Below the pieces are notes generated by a model. The model did no database searches and was not told the origin of the DNA. It saw only the letters and a list, made by a program, of their open reading frames with translations. DNA of 64,000 bases from Apus apus (lineage: Eukaryota; Chordata; Aves; Apodiformes; Apodidae), in NCBI RefSeq assembly GCF_020740795.1, contig NC_067293.1, positions 19,534,378 through 19,598,377 of the forward strand, given 5' to 3'. The first letter of the stretch is position 1. Each line of letters starts with the position of its first letter. This document shows positions 34,614 through 43,664 of the stretch, piece after piece. The position numbers were made by a program, and so were the translations under genes.

Positions 34614-35044
34614 CCACCAAGATGATGAGGAGACTGAAGCATCTGCCATATGAAGGAAGCCTGACAGAGCTGAGGATGTTCAGCCTGGAGGAGACTGAGG
34701 GGGGACCTCCTCAGTGCTTATAAACATTTAAGGGGTGGGTGTCAGGAGGACAGGAGCAGACCCTTCTCAGTGATGTCCGGTGAAAGGAGAAGGAGCAATG
34801 GTCACAAACCAGAACACAAGAGGTTCAACCTAAACACAAGGAAAAAACTTATTTTCTGTGAGAGTAACAGAGAACTGAGACAGGCTGCCCAGAGAGGGTG
34901 TGGAGTCTCTGTCTCTGGAAACATTCCAAACCTGTCTGGATGTGTTCCTGCGGGATCTACTATAGGCGATCCTGCTCTAGCAGAGGGTTGGTCTGTACAA
35001 TCTTCAGAGGTCCCTTCCAGCCCCTACCAACCTGTGACTCTGTG
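34614..35044 (+). mobile_element. CR1 LINE 3' end, plus strand
   Basis: Reads along the CR1 sense strand: GATGATGAGGAGACTGAAGC, ATGTTCAGCCTGGAGGAGAC, GGGGGGACCTCCTCAGTGCT, CACAAGAGGTTCAACCTAAA, GACAGGCTGCCCAGAGAGGG, CTCTGGAAACATTCCAAACC, CAGAGGTCCCTTCCAGCCCC. It closes with CTGTGACTCTGTGG, a relic of the 3' octamer. The subfamily differs from most others here: its tail has ATTCTGTG-type wording and a TCTTCAGAGGTCC segment. Several small indels destroy the ORF2 frame. It is 5'-truncated. Confidence 0.92.
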
Positions 35045-38002
35045 GAGACACCCTGCACCCAAAGAAGGATGCTGAGCGGGGCAGGTCCCCGAGACCCCGC
35101 GTGCCCTTAATGGGGCCAGGAGGGAGCTGGTGCCTGTGAGCCAGTGCTGTGCCAAAGCCTCTTTTTGCTCCCCAGGCAGGTGGTTAAGCAGTTCAAGAGC
35201 TGAAGGTGTCAGGGCAGCACAGTAGCTCTTTATATCAGTAACAAGCCCTTTGATTGTCATTTCCTTAGTCCGGGAGTTGGAAGTCATTAGGCTCTGACCT
35301 GTCCTGCTCCGGTTACAGTGCTGGGCTGGTGTTTGGTGGAGGCAGGGGCTGCTCTGCAGGGCATTTCTCCATCAGGGGGGCCATGAGAAGTGCAGAAGCC
35401 CTCCTGTCTCACTAATGACCCTTCCTGTTGTCCCCTGCCAGGCCAGGCTGCCGATCCCAGCCCTGATAAGCAGCAGCAGGATCCGTGTGAGGGGCTGCCC
35501 GTGCCAAGGCAGGGCCCAGACTTCACTGCTCCCCTGCTCGCTTTGCTCCTTCCCCTCGTGCCTAAATAGTGGCAACTTCAGAGCTCTGCAGGGGACCATT
35601 AAAAGACAGATGATACTGCCAGAGCACAGCTGTCCAAGGCTGTAGGAAACAGGCTCTGTATAATCTTTCTGATGGGGCATGTGTTTAACATTGACCTGGG
35701 TAGCAGCCCACGGCCAGGCCTCTCCCCCGTGCACATGCCACTTCAGCCAGACACAGCGGGGCTAAATGGAGCAGCTGGAGTGCTGCCTCAGCTACCTCAC
35801 CCCTGTCTCTTGCTTCCTTGGCTAACTCACCCCTGTCTCTTGCTTCCTTGGCTACCTCACCCCGTCTCCTGCTGCCTCCATCTAAGGTGGAGCAAAGAAG
35901 ACGACGAGCAGGGGTGGGATGAGTTGTTCCTCCTGGGAATCTCCTAGTTTAAAGAGCAGCCCATCAACCAGCACCATTGATAACCTCCTTTTGATGTTTG
36001 GAGGGGAGCTGAAAGGACTCCCTGAGTCTCCCTTGCCAGGAGGAAGCCCAGGTCCCACTAGGATGCTCCTGCAACGCTCCCAGAAGCAGCCCCAGCACAG
36101 GGCAGTGCTCCACCTTGCACTCTGTGTGCACTTGGACCTGCCCTGCCTCAGGTGCTTTCACACCTCTCTGCCACCTCCTCCACACAGGCAGGCTCCTGGG
36201 GCCAGCCCTGGCTCCAGATAGTCTGGCCACATGCACACCAACCCTGCAGAAGTCTCCAGGTAGGAGTCACTCCTTCTCCAATCTGTGCATGGGCAGGGTT
36301 GCACCTTGGGGTTGGAGATGACCCACAGGGCAACAGATGAAGGTCCCTGCCTTTGGGTGTGGGGCTTAAACACCTAAAGGGTGAGGAACAGGTATTAGAG
36401 AGTCATCCTCATCTTCCCTTGCAGAATAGGAAGAAGTTTTGAGTGAAACCTTGGCTGGACCTAGAGAAGCTTAAGGACTTGGCTCTTTCGTGTTTGGAAA
36501 TAACTGAGAATAACTATGGGTGACATCCCTCCAGGCCCTTGCAGCTCAAAAATCAATACTGAGCTACAAAATATTGGTCTCGGGTGTGGATGCAGCACTG
36601 TGGCACAGCTGGAGAGGAAATCCTGCTCCTGAGATCTGGTGGCAGAAAACACAGAGAAGAGGACAATGAAAAAATTATGTCCTCTAGTTTGTGTCAGACT
36701 CCCCTGTGAAGTTTTCAGGTGGCTGGGTCAGGGATGGTGTGGGGGGGGCCAGGATGGCCCCATTCCCACTTGATATTTGGAGTGTAGGTGGTTTGGATCT
36801 GCTGAAGCATCTGACACTGACCTCAGCCCAGCCCTGGGTCACAGTGACTCCCCCAGAGTCAGGGGAGCCTAAAAACTGACCGTTTCCCTGATTTTTTGGT
36901 GGGGACAGTAGATCACCAGCAGAACACAGAAGACCCAAATGCTGGGTCTGCCCCCATTTTTGGGTGCCTTATGCCAGGCATTATACACACTGGTCCTTTG
37001 AGTAAGTGCTGAATCCAGAGCATTCAGGGTCTGGCACAGCCTCAGGGTGCAAGGATGAATCGAGGCACACTGAGCAGGAGGTGGAACCAGATGACCACTG
37101 AGGTCCCTTCCCACCCCACTTTGTCCTGTAATCCTGTACAAGGGTGATGTGATTTCCCAGGGGTGACAAAGAAGCAAATGCAGAGTTGGGGACAAGGATT
37201 GATCGTCCCACAGGAGGAAGATGCTCCATGCAAGGCCCCAGGTATCCAGGATTTCTCTTCTTTCCCCAAAAGGGGTGAAGGCTGGTGCTGGCAGGACAGA
37301 TGTCCCTGTCACCCCCCTTCTCCCCAGCAGCACATCTCTGTCCTGGCCTACAGCTAATGCCACTGCTCGTGCCACTACTTTGGCCACAGCTTGGTGTCAC
37401 AAGAATATATCCACAGAGGGAAGATTTTGCAATGCCCGGCTCAGTGTGCAGCTATTTCACAGGCAGTACTGGCAGGGAACACAGTGCCCTGGCAGCAGCA
37501 GCACAATGGCCAGGAAACCATTGGACACAAACAGCTTTGTCGGGAAGAGGGGAATAATCAGGACTTTTGTCCCAAGCCCAGCACCAGAGCTGCTGCTGTT
37601 CCACACCGATCAGATGTAAATCCGCGTGCAGACAGCTGGCCAGCCCCACCATGCTCACTAAATCCAACACGGACTTAACAGCCCGAGAGGCCCCCTCTGA
37701 AAAAGTCATTAGTGAAGCTTTTGGGGCAGGAGCCTGGGCCAGAGCACCAAGGCTTGTTTAAACAGAGACAGTGCAAAAGGAAAAGCTCCCCGGGGGCCTG
37801 GTGGGAATGTTTCCGGGAAGCTGGAAGGGGGTTTGTTTGTCCCAAGCTCCAGCTCTCTTTTCATTGTGCACTTGGTGATGTGCTCCTGGTGCTGCACCCG
37901 TGGGGGGGACACTGGGGTGTTGCACCCATGATGGGCCACACTGCGGGGTTGCACCCGTTGCCTTTGCATTGGTGCAGTGGAATGGTTAGCTATGGGGTGG
38001 GG
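35045..38002. other. Unique sequence, no gene seen
   Basis: Mixed DNA. It holds one 30-base tandem repeat (35791-35880) and otherwise no recognised element. An AT-rich patch at 35215-35290 and a block at 37605-37735 could be small constrained elements. A G run lies near 36741-36747. No exon could be supported. Confidence 0.5.
35791..35880. repeat. Three-copy 30-base tandem repeat
   Basis: Three consecutive 30-base units start at 35791, 35821 and 35851. Each begins GCTACCTCACCCC or GCTAACTCACCCC and ends in a CTTGCTTCCTTG-like sequence. The first two copies differ at one visible position, and the third is more diverged near its end. The likely cause is simple local duplication. Confidence 0.93.
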
Positions 38003-38490
38003 AATCATAGGATCCCAGACTGGTTTGTGTTGAAAGGGACCCTAACGTTCATCTAGTTCCTACCTCCCTGCATGGGCAGGGACATCTCCCACCAGCCCAG
38101 GTTGCTCCAAGCCCCATCCAACCTGCCCTTCAACACTGCCAGGGATGGGGCAGCCACAGCTTCCCTGGGCAACCTGGGCCAGGGTCTCCCCACCCTCACA
38201 GGGAAGAATTTCTTCCTAAGATCTCATCTAAATCTCCCTTCTTTCAGCTTGAAGCTCTTCCCCCTCATCCTATCACCCCCTGCCCTTGTAAAAATTCCCT
38301 CCCCAGCTTTTCTGTAGCCCCTTCAGGTACTGGAATTTTCTCCAAGGTCTCCCTGGAGCCTTCTCTTCTCCAGGCTGAAAAGCCCCAACCCTTTCAGCCT
38401 GTGTTTGCAGGAGAGCTACTTCAGCCTTTGGATCAACTTCTTGGCTTTCCTGTGGACTCGCTCCAACAGTTACATGTCTTTCTTGTCTTG
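38003..38490 (-). mobile_element. CR1 LINE 3' end, low-divergence subfamily
   Basis: The plus strand begins GAATCATAGGATCCCAGACT, then TTTGTGTTGAAAGGGACCCT, CCTGCATGGGCAGGGACATC, GAAGAATTTCTTCCTAAGAT, AGCTTGAAGCTCTTCCCCCT and CTCCAGGCTGAAAAGCCCCA, and reaches GGACTCGCTCCAACAGTTAC. It is therefore a minus-strand CR1 extending about 490 bases inward from the 3' end. Its first 190 bases are nearly the same as the elements at 3.3 kb and 43.4 kb. The 5' truncation coincides with a 15-base tandem repeat at 38491. No intact ORF2 frame remains. Confidence 0.95.
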
Positions 38491-38560
38491 GTGAGCTATG
38501 GGATGGTGAGCTGTGGGATGGTGAGCTGTGGGATGGTGAGCTGTGGGATGGTGAGCAGCT
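38491..38560. repeat. 15-base tandem repeat at the CR1 5' edge
   Basis: GTGAGCTATGGGATG is followed by three copies of GTGAGCTGTGGGATG at 38506, 38521 and 38536, and by a partial copy at 38551. The array starts at the truncated 5' end of the minus-strand CR1. The repeat may have arisen from filler DNA at the insertion junction or from later slippage. Confidence 0.93.
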
Positions 38561-39014
38561 ATGGCTCCTTCCCCTCTCCAGCAGCAGCTCCATGCTCCCA
38601 CAGGGCTCAGCTGGGCTCAGCTGGAATGGCAGCCCAGGTGATTCCCAGTGTGCCTCTGCTCCAGCTGGCCATGAAGCTGGAGACCAGCCTGTTCCTCTGC
38701 ACCCTGGCGCTGTCCTGGTGAGGCACAGACAGTGCTGAGAGAGTGGACACTGCTGAGAAACATTAAACTTTTATGAATCCAAGCAGGTTTGGTGTGAACT
38801 CGGCTTTGTAGGGTTGAGCCTGTCATTATGGGGTACATGCCAGCATGTTTTCCACTGAAAATAAACTCCTGGCCCAGGGAACAGGGCAATCCCTGTGTTC
38901 AGCATTCCCAGGGAGCTCCAGGATGCTGAACAGAGGGTGCTGGAGGATGGATGGGTCACCCAGCCCAGGGCAGAACCTAGGGCTCTGCCCTCATGCCCGC
39001 AGGTGTCAGTAGGT
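38561..39014. other. Unique sequence, no gene seen
   Basis: No gene, RNA or mobile element is recognised. Confidence 0.5.
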
Positions 39015-39150
39015 GAGTCAGACCTCAGCCCTCTACTTCAGTTTCCCCAACCGAAAATTAAGGATAAATGAGATACCGGAAGGGCAGTGATTTGAATTAA
39101 TTGCTGTTTGTAAAGTGCTTTGAGGTCCTTAGGTGACAGACGCCTGCAGA
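39015..39150 (+). mobile_element. MIR-like SINE relic
   Basis: CTTCAGTTTCCCCAACCGAA, AATTAAGGATAAATGAGATA and GAATTAATTGCTGTTTGTAA are followed by AGTGCTTTGAGGTCCTTAGG. This order matches the core plus 3' tail of amniote MIR-type SINEs: CTCAGTTTCC...GTAAAATGGGGATAA, then TGTAAAGYGCTTTGAG-type tail wording shared with an L2/L3-type LINE. The tRNA-derived head is not clearly seen. Such elements stopped moving long ago, so survival of over 100 alignable bases suggests either slow decay or constraint. Confidence 0.7.
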
Positions 39151-40029
39151 GAGTGGTTGTGATGGTGCTGTGCAATCAACCTGGAGGGCTTTGGTGTGTT
39201 GGGGTAGGACAAGACTGTTTACTCAAGTTAGCAACAGATGTGTGCTCACACGTGGACCTCTGTTACGCAGCTCCATCCTGGCTCAGTTTGCAGTAATCAC
39301 TCGGAATGTATTCAGTCTGCCCTAACTACACAGTTAATTGCAGGTTCCACCTGCCCCGGGCACTCAGATGCCAAAGCTTCTCCTCCTCCTCCATTCCCTG
39401 TACAACACATCCCACAGCACAGGGCAGTGAGAAGCCCCTGGAGACTTCTGAGTCTGTAGGAGGACAATCCTTGACCCATAGCCTTGGGAAATCTCCCAAG
39501 TGTCTTTGCCCAGCATCCATCAAGCAGCTTTACACCCCTTCTCCATCACCACCAGCATCCTTCCTCACCCTGCTGCTGAGCTTCCCTGCTGACAGCAACC
39601 TGCCCCTGCCCAGAGCCGCGCCGTGATGGATGCGCTTAATAAACGCTGGGAGAGCAGCTGATCCTCCCGTGCCTGCTTTCAGCCTCTGATCATTCATGTC
39701 TCCATATGGGCACCATTTTTTTCTTGTCACGTCGCAGCTCTATCTGGAAAGAGACTCTGCTTCCCAGTGGCAAAACCCACCAGAGCCACAGCTCTGGAGG
39801 TTTACCCACCTTTGGGAAAGGTCAGAAATATAAAGAGCTGTTGCCAGGAGGTTCTCAGGAACAGAGCAGGAATGGAGAGGGCTGCTCAGCTGCTGCTCAG
39901 GTCCAGCAGGGAGGGCTTTAAATGCCATTTTCTGCCTGGTTTTGAACTCTTTTTAGTTCTCGCTGCTTCTTTCCCCTCAACCAGTCTCTCCCTCCTTCTT
40001 TCCCCTCGACCACTCTCTCCCTCTCTACC
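39151..40029. other. Unique sequence, no gene seen
   Basis: No gene or mobile element is recognised. A pyrimidine-rich imperfect duplication (CTTTCCCCTCAACCAGTCTC and CTTTCCCCTCGACCACTCTC) lies at about 39968-40020. Confidence 0.5.
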
Positions 40030-40235
40030 CCCCACTCATTTCATTTTTCTGAAGGGCTGCAATTTCTTTTCAGTTATATTTCTCATTAAAAATAAATACC
40101 GTTGCTATAATTTACAGTGAGTTTAATTACAAATGAGTTACGTGGTGGAAGCATCAGGATTTAATTGCTCATTCCTAAAACAATTTTCTCATCTGAAATG
40201 TCCCCAGTTAATGATCATTCATTAAATAGGATCTG
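40030..40235. promoter_or_regulatory. AT-rich block, candidate regulatory element
   Basis: Includes TTACAGTGAGTTTAATTACA, AATGAGTTACGTGGTGGAAG, AGGATTTAATTGCTCATTCC and CAGTTAATGATCATTCATTA, with several TAATT/TTAAT homeodomain-like cores. It is bounded by GC-rich DNA on both sides and carries no repeat signature. It is proposed as a candidate enhancer on composition and motif density only. Confidence 0.25.
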
Positions 40236-41784
40236 AGTCTCTTAAGTGGAGTTAGATGGGCTGCAGATTTCCTCTGGTGGCTGCTGTGCCCAGCTCAGCA
40301 CCCCTTTGTCCCCCAGGCCTGGGGGGTACTCAGGGTGAAGGGGAGCTAGATGCAGGCAGGAGCCACTGCAGAGCATCTCCCCACATTCCCTGCACTGCTC
40401 CCCTGCTGGGACTGACCACCAAAACCCCCCTTTGCAAATCACTCACAGCAAAACCCCTTGGAGCTGGGTCTCTGCTGCCCATGTGGCAGCTCCTCCAGGA
40501 GCAGGGGATCCAGGACCAAGGTGGAACGTGGTCAGAGATGCTGTGGGGTTGTGTTTCACTGGCCAAAAGCCATGCTGCTGACACCTGCATCTTCCTTTTG
40601 GGAGGTTGAACTTGCCTCCCCGCTCTGTGGAAGAGGGCAACCTTGAACAGCTCCAACTGGGTTTTATTTAAGGGGAGGGAAAAGATGGTTTTCATGAGGA
40701 ATGTAGATTCATCAAAACAGAAACAATTACAGGAAGAGCAGAGCCATGTCAACAAGACTCTTATGTGCTTTACCTGCTCATTTTTATTCCAACATTTTCT
40801 AATCAAAACCCTCCACGTGTCCCCAGCCTCATGGCCAGACAGGCAGACTGGTGGCAGAGCCCAGAGGGCTCCAGCCTCAGCAGGACTCATCTGTGCTCCC
40901 CCCTCCAAGACTCTGTGCCCCTGGGGGGCCAGAAACTTGCGGAGGACACGGCTGGTGGGGCAGCAGGACTGGGCTGGGCTGGGACAGAAGCACTCCCTTG
41001 CTCCTCTGTCTTGAGCAGCGATTCCTAAAAAGAGTTAAGCTGAAACTAGCACGTTCCTGTTAAAAAAAACACTTTGTTTTGACACATCAGTGTTTTCCCA
41101 GGGGAAAAGAAAAAAAACAACAAACCCACAACAAAACCAACCCCAAACTTTCTCCACTTGTTTGGAAAAGTCCATCCCAGCTCCTGCTCACAGCTGCCCT
41201 GCTCTGCTCAGCGAGAGGCTGGGCTGGGCTGGGCTGGCTCCTGGGGATGGATCCTGCAGGGTGTGCAGAGGAGCTCCAGCACAGGGCAGGACCCTCCCAG
41301 GCCACCAGGGCCATTCTCTCCCCAGCTCTCCACGCTTGTGCTGCGAAGTGGCCTCATTGTTCCACTATTTCCACCTTGTTGGGACCCTCCTCTCACCCCC
41401 CTCTATCTCTGTTCCTTGTCTCTCCCCCTGCTCCCCGTTTTGCTCTCTCTGACTTTGCCATTCCTGGAACAAGAGGTTTCTTTCCCTGTCCTTATTTGTA
41501 TATACGTATTTATTTACCCACAAAACAAGCATATTTGAATTTGGAAGGTGCTGGAGCTCCTTCTCCCTAAGCTGAAGAGCAGAGGGAAGGCTGGAGCCCC
41601 CTGCACCCCAGCTCCCCAGGGCAGCTCAGAGCAGGGACAGGGTTGGCATCCCGGGGACACGAGTGGCAGCAGGACACTGTCACCTAGCAACTAGTAAGCA
41701 ATGACTAACACTTCCTCGGGTGTCAAACATATCATGTCACAGATCTCTTTCCAAGGAAGTATGAAATGGGGAAGAGCAGGATTT

Positions 41785-41785
<1 letters not shown>
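40236..41785. other. Unique sequence, no gene seen
   Basis: No gene or mobile element is recognised. An A-rich stretch with AAACAACAAACC wording lies at about 41106-41140. GGGCTGGGCTGGGCTGGCT at about 41220-41238 is a short tandem run. Confidence 0.5.

Positions 41786-41787
<2 letters not shown>

Positions 41788-41815
<28 letters not shown>
41788..41815. repeat. (GA)n dinucleotide microsatellite
   Basis: About a dozen GA units with one AA interruption (GAGAGAAAGAGAGAGA). This is the first of several simple repeats leading into the large GGAGA array. Confidence 0.95.
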
Positions 41816-41817
<2 letters not shown>

Positions 41818-41929
41818 CGGGTGTGAGGCAGCCCCCGGGTAACCTTGAACGCATTAACAGATGGCTGGGACCCAACGAGCAGCGGCTGCAGAGGCACCAC
41901 AGCCCAGCCAGCCTTGTTTTCTGCTGGAA

Positions 41930-41956
41930 AATAAAAAATAAATAAATAAATAAAGG
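41930..41956. repeat. (AAAT)n tetranucleotide microsatellite
   Basis: AAAATAAAAAATAAATAAAT followed by further AAAT units. A short TATATATATA run and an AAATAAAT pair follow at about 42069-42087. Confidence 0.93.
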
Positions 41957-42357
41957 CTGTTAAAAGGCAGCAGCAAGGCCGGGGCAGAGGGGGGAGCGTC
42001 GGATCGCATTGCTAGGGGGTGAAGGGGGGGCTGCTTCCAGCATCTGTCAGTGCACGGCTTTCAGGAATGTATATATATATAAATAAATGGAATGAAAAGG
42101 TCCCCAGTCCCAGCGAAAGGAAATTATTTCCTCCTCAAGTGATTATGGGCAGCATTATGCAAATAGAAGCCAGGCCAACCAAGTGGCTTCATAGGGAGAG
42201 GGAATAGAACCAGGGAAAGAGGCTCTGGCTGCTCCGGGCAGGGGGGAGAGGTATGAGCTGTGCAAGGACACTGCCAGGAATGGAGGGACCTGCGTGGGGA
42301 CACGGTGACAGGAGCCACCAGGGCACCTCGGGTGGGAGAGGGGTTTGCCTGGGAAAA

Positions 42358-42917
42358 GGAGGAGAGGAGAGGAGAGGAGAGGAGAGGAGAGGAGAGGAGA
42401 GGAGAGGAGAGGAGAGGAGAGGAGAGGAGAGGAGAGGAGAGGAGAGGAGAGGAGAGGAGAGGAGAGGAGAGGAGAGGAGAGGAGAGGAGAGGAGAGGAGA
42501 GGAGAGGAGAGGAGAGGAGAGGAGAGGAGAGGAGAGGAGAGGAGAGGAGAGGAGAGGAGAGGAGAGGAGAGGAGAGGAGAGGAGAGGAGAGGAGAGGAGA
42601 GGAGAGGAGAGGAGAGGAGAGGAGAGGAGAGGAGAGGAGAGGAGAGGAGAGGAGAGGAGAGGAGAGGAGAGGAGAGGAGAGGAGAGGAGAGGAGAGGAGA
42701 GGAGAGGAGAGGAGAGGAGAGGAGAGGAGAGGAGAGGAGAGGAGAGGAGAGGAGAGGAGAGGAGAGGAGAGGAGAGGAGAGGAGAGGAGAGGAGAGGAGA
42801 GGAGAGGAGAGGAGAGGAGAGGAGAGGAGAGGAGAGGAGAGGAGAGGAGAGGAGAGGAGAGGAGAGGAGAGGAGAGGAGAGGAGAGGAGAGGAGAGGAGA
42901 GGAGAGGAGAGGAGAGG
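42358..42917. repeat. Uninterrupted (GGAGA)n pentanucleotide array, about 111 units
   Basis: From 42361 to 42915 the plus strand is GGAGA repeated 111 times without a single visible substitution. Partial units at each edge (GGAGGAGA at the left, GG at the right) merge into GGTCGGGCAGCCCGGCAGGA. All purines lie on one strand, which favours triplex (H-DNA) structure. Perfect homogeneity over 555 bases implies recent expansion and high length instability. Neither strand contains stop codons. The long Gly-Glu-Glu-Arg-Arg and Leu-Leu-Ser-Ser-Pro frames (up to 289 codons) are therefore artefacts. The true allele length may differ from the assembled length. Confidence 0.98.
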
Positions 42918-42974
42918 TCGGGCAGCCCGGCAGGAGCGGCTGGAGCCGGGCCCGCCCCCGGCGGGGCTCCTTTC
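42918..42974. other. Short GC-rich, CpG-dense stretch
   Basis: GGTCGGGCAGCCCGGCAGGA followed by GCGGCTGGAGCCGGGCCCGC and CCCCGGCGGGGCTCC. It has several CpGs within 60 bases, far denser than the surroundings, and contains the inverted repeat CCCCCGGCGGGG. It is too short to count as a CpG island. No transcript start can be shown. Confidence 0.6.
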
Positions 42975-43145
42975 TTCTCTCCTGTGCGAGCATTTAGCGG
43001 TAGCAGATAAATAAACTGACATCAATCATCTGTGCATAGCAGCGTGATCACCTTACGGGACTCATTTCCTCTCAAAATACACAGGTTTATTTTCTATTTA
43101 GCTTTCCTTAAATTTTAATGTCTACTTTTGACATAAATATGTTAG
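42975..43145. promoter_or_regulatory. AT-rich block next to GGAGA array, candidate regulatory element
   Basis: AGCATTTAGCGGTAGCAGAT, AAATAAACTGACATCAATCA, TCTGTGCATAGCAGCGTGAT and CACCTTACGGGACTCATTTC are followed by AT-rich sequence to about 43140. ATCAATCA at 43021-43028 fits a PBX/HOX-type site. The block has unusual CpG-containing words in an otherwise AT-rich setting, which is suggestive of constraint. Evidence is wording only. Confidence 0.27.
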
Positions 43146-43439
43146 TGTTTGGGGAGAGATGAAGTGGAAAGAGGTGATAGTGGAAAAGGGGGTTGTCCCT
43201 TGGGCTGCACAGCAGGAGCATCCACATCTCTACCCCTGCACAAGTGGCAGATGCCCGGGCTCTGGAGATGTCCTGGACCACCAGGTCCATCCCCAAGCCC
43301 AGGCTGGTTTGTAAACCAGTGCCAGCTGCTGGGGTAGGCTGGGAGCCCCTGAGCTCCCAGAGTGTTCCTCATCACGGGTGCTGGAAGTGCTGCATGGGCA
43401 GAGCTGGCTGAGCTTGGCAAGGCAGGACCAGGGGGAACT
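43146..43439. other. Unique sequence, no gene seen
   Basis: A short interval before the next CR1. No gene or repeat is recognised. Confidence 0.5.
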
Positions 43440-43664
43440 ATTTTAAGCTGAACGAGGGGAGATTGAGATGAGATCTTAGGAAGAAATTCTTTCCCATGAG
43501 CCTGGTGAGACCCTGGCCCAGGTTGCCCAGGGAAGCTGTGGCTGCCCCATCCCTGGCAGTGTTGAAGGGCAGGTTGGATGGGGCTTGGAGCAACCTGGGC
43601 TGGTGGGAGGTGTCCCTGCCCATGCAGGTTGGGACTAGAGGATCTTTAAGATCTCTTGCTTGGG
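43440..43664 (+). mobile_element. CR1 LINE 3' region, low-divergence subfamily
   Basis: The sense-strand wording TTAAGCTGAACGAGGGGAGA, GAGATCTTAGGAAGAAATTC, CAGGTTGCCCAGGGAAGCTG, GGTTGGATGGGGCTTGGAGC, CAACCTGGGCTGGTGGGAGG and GACTAGAGGATCTTTAAGAT is the same subfamily as at 3.3 and 38.0 kb, but in the opposite orientation. The final CTTCCAACC...ATTCTATG tail is absent. The right end is therefore lost, and the left end is 5'-truncated. Confidence 0.93.

Noticed and set aside
42918..42974. CpG island promoter
   Set aside because: The CpG-dense stretch is only about 60 bases long and borders a simple repeat. No transcript evidence is visible.
42124..43025. Four overlapping open frames of 221-289 codons (Gly-Glu-Glu-Arg-Arg or Leu-Leu-Ser-Ser-Pro repeats)
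   Set aside because: They are stop-free readings of the perfect GGAGA array. No unique coding sequence flanks them.
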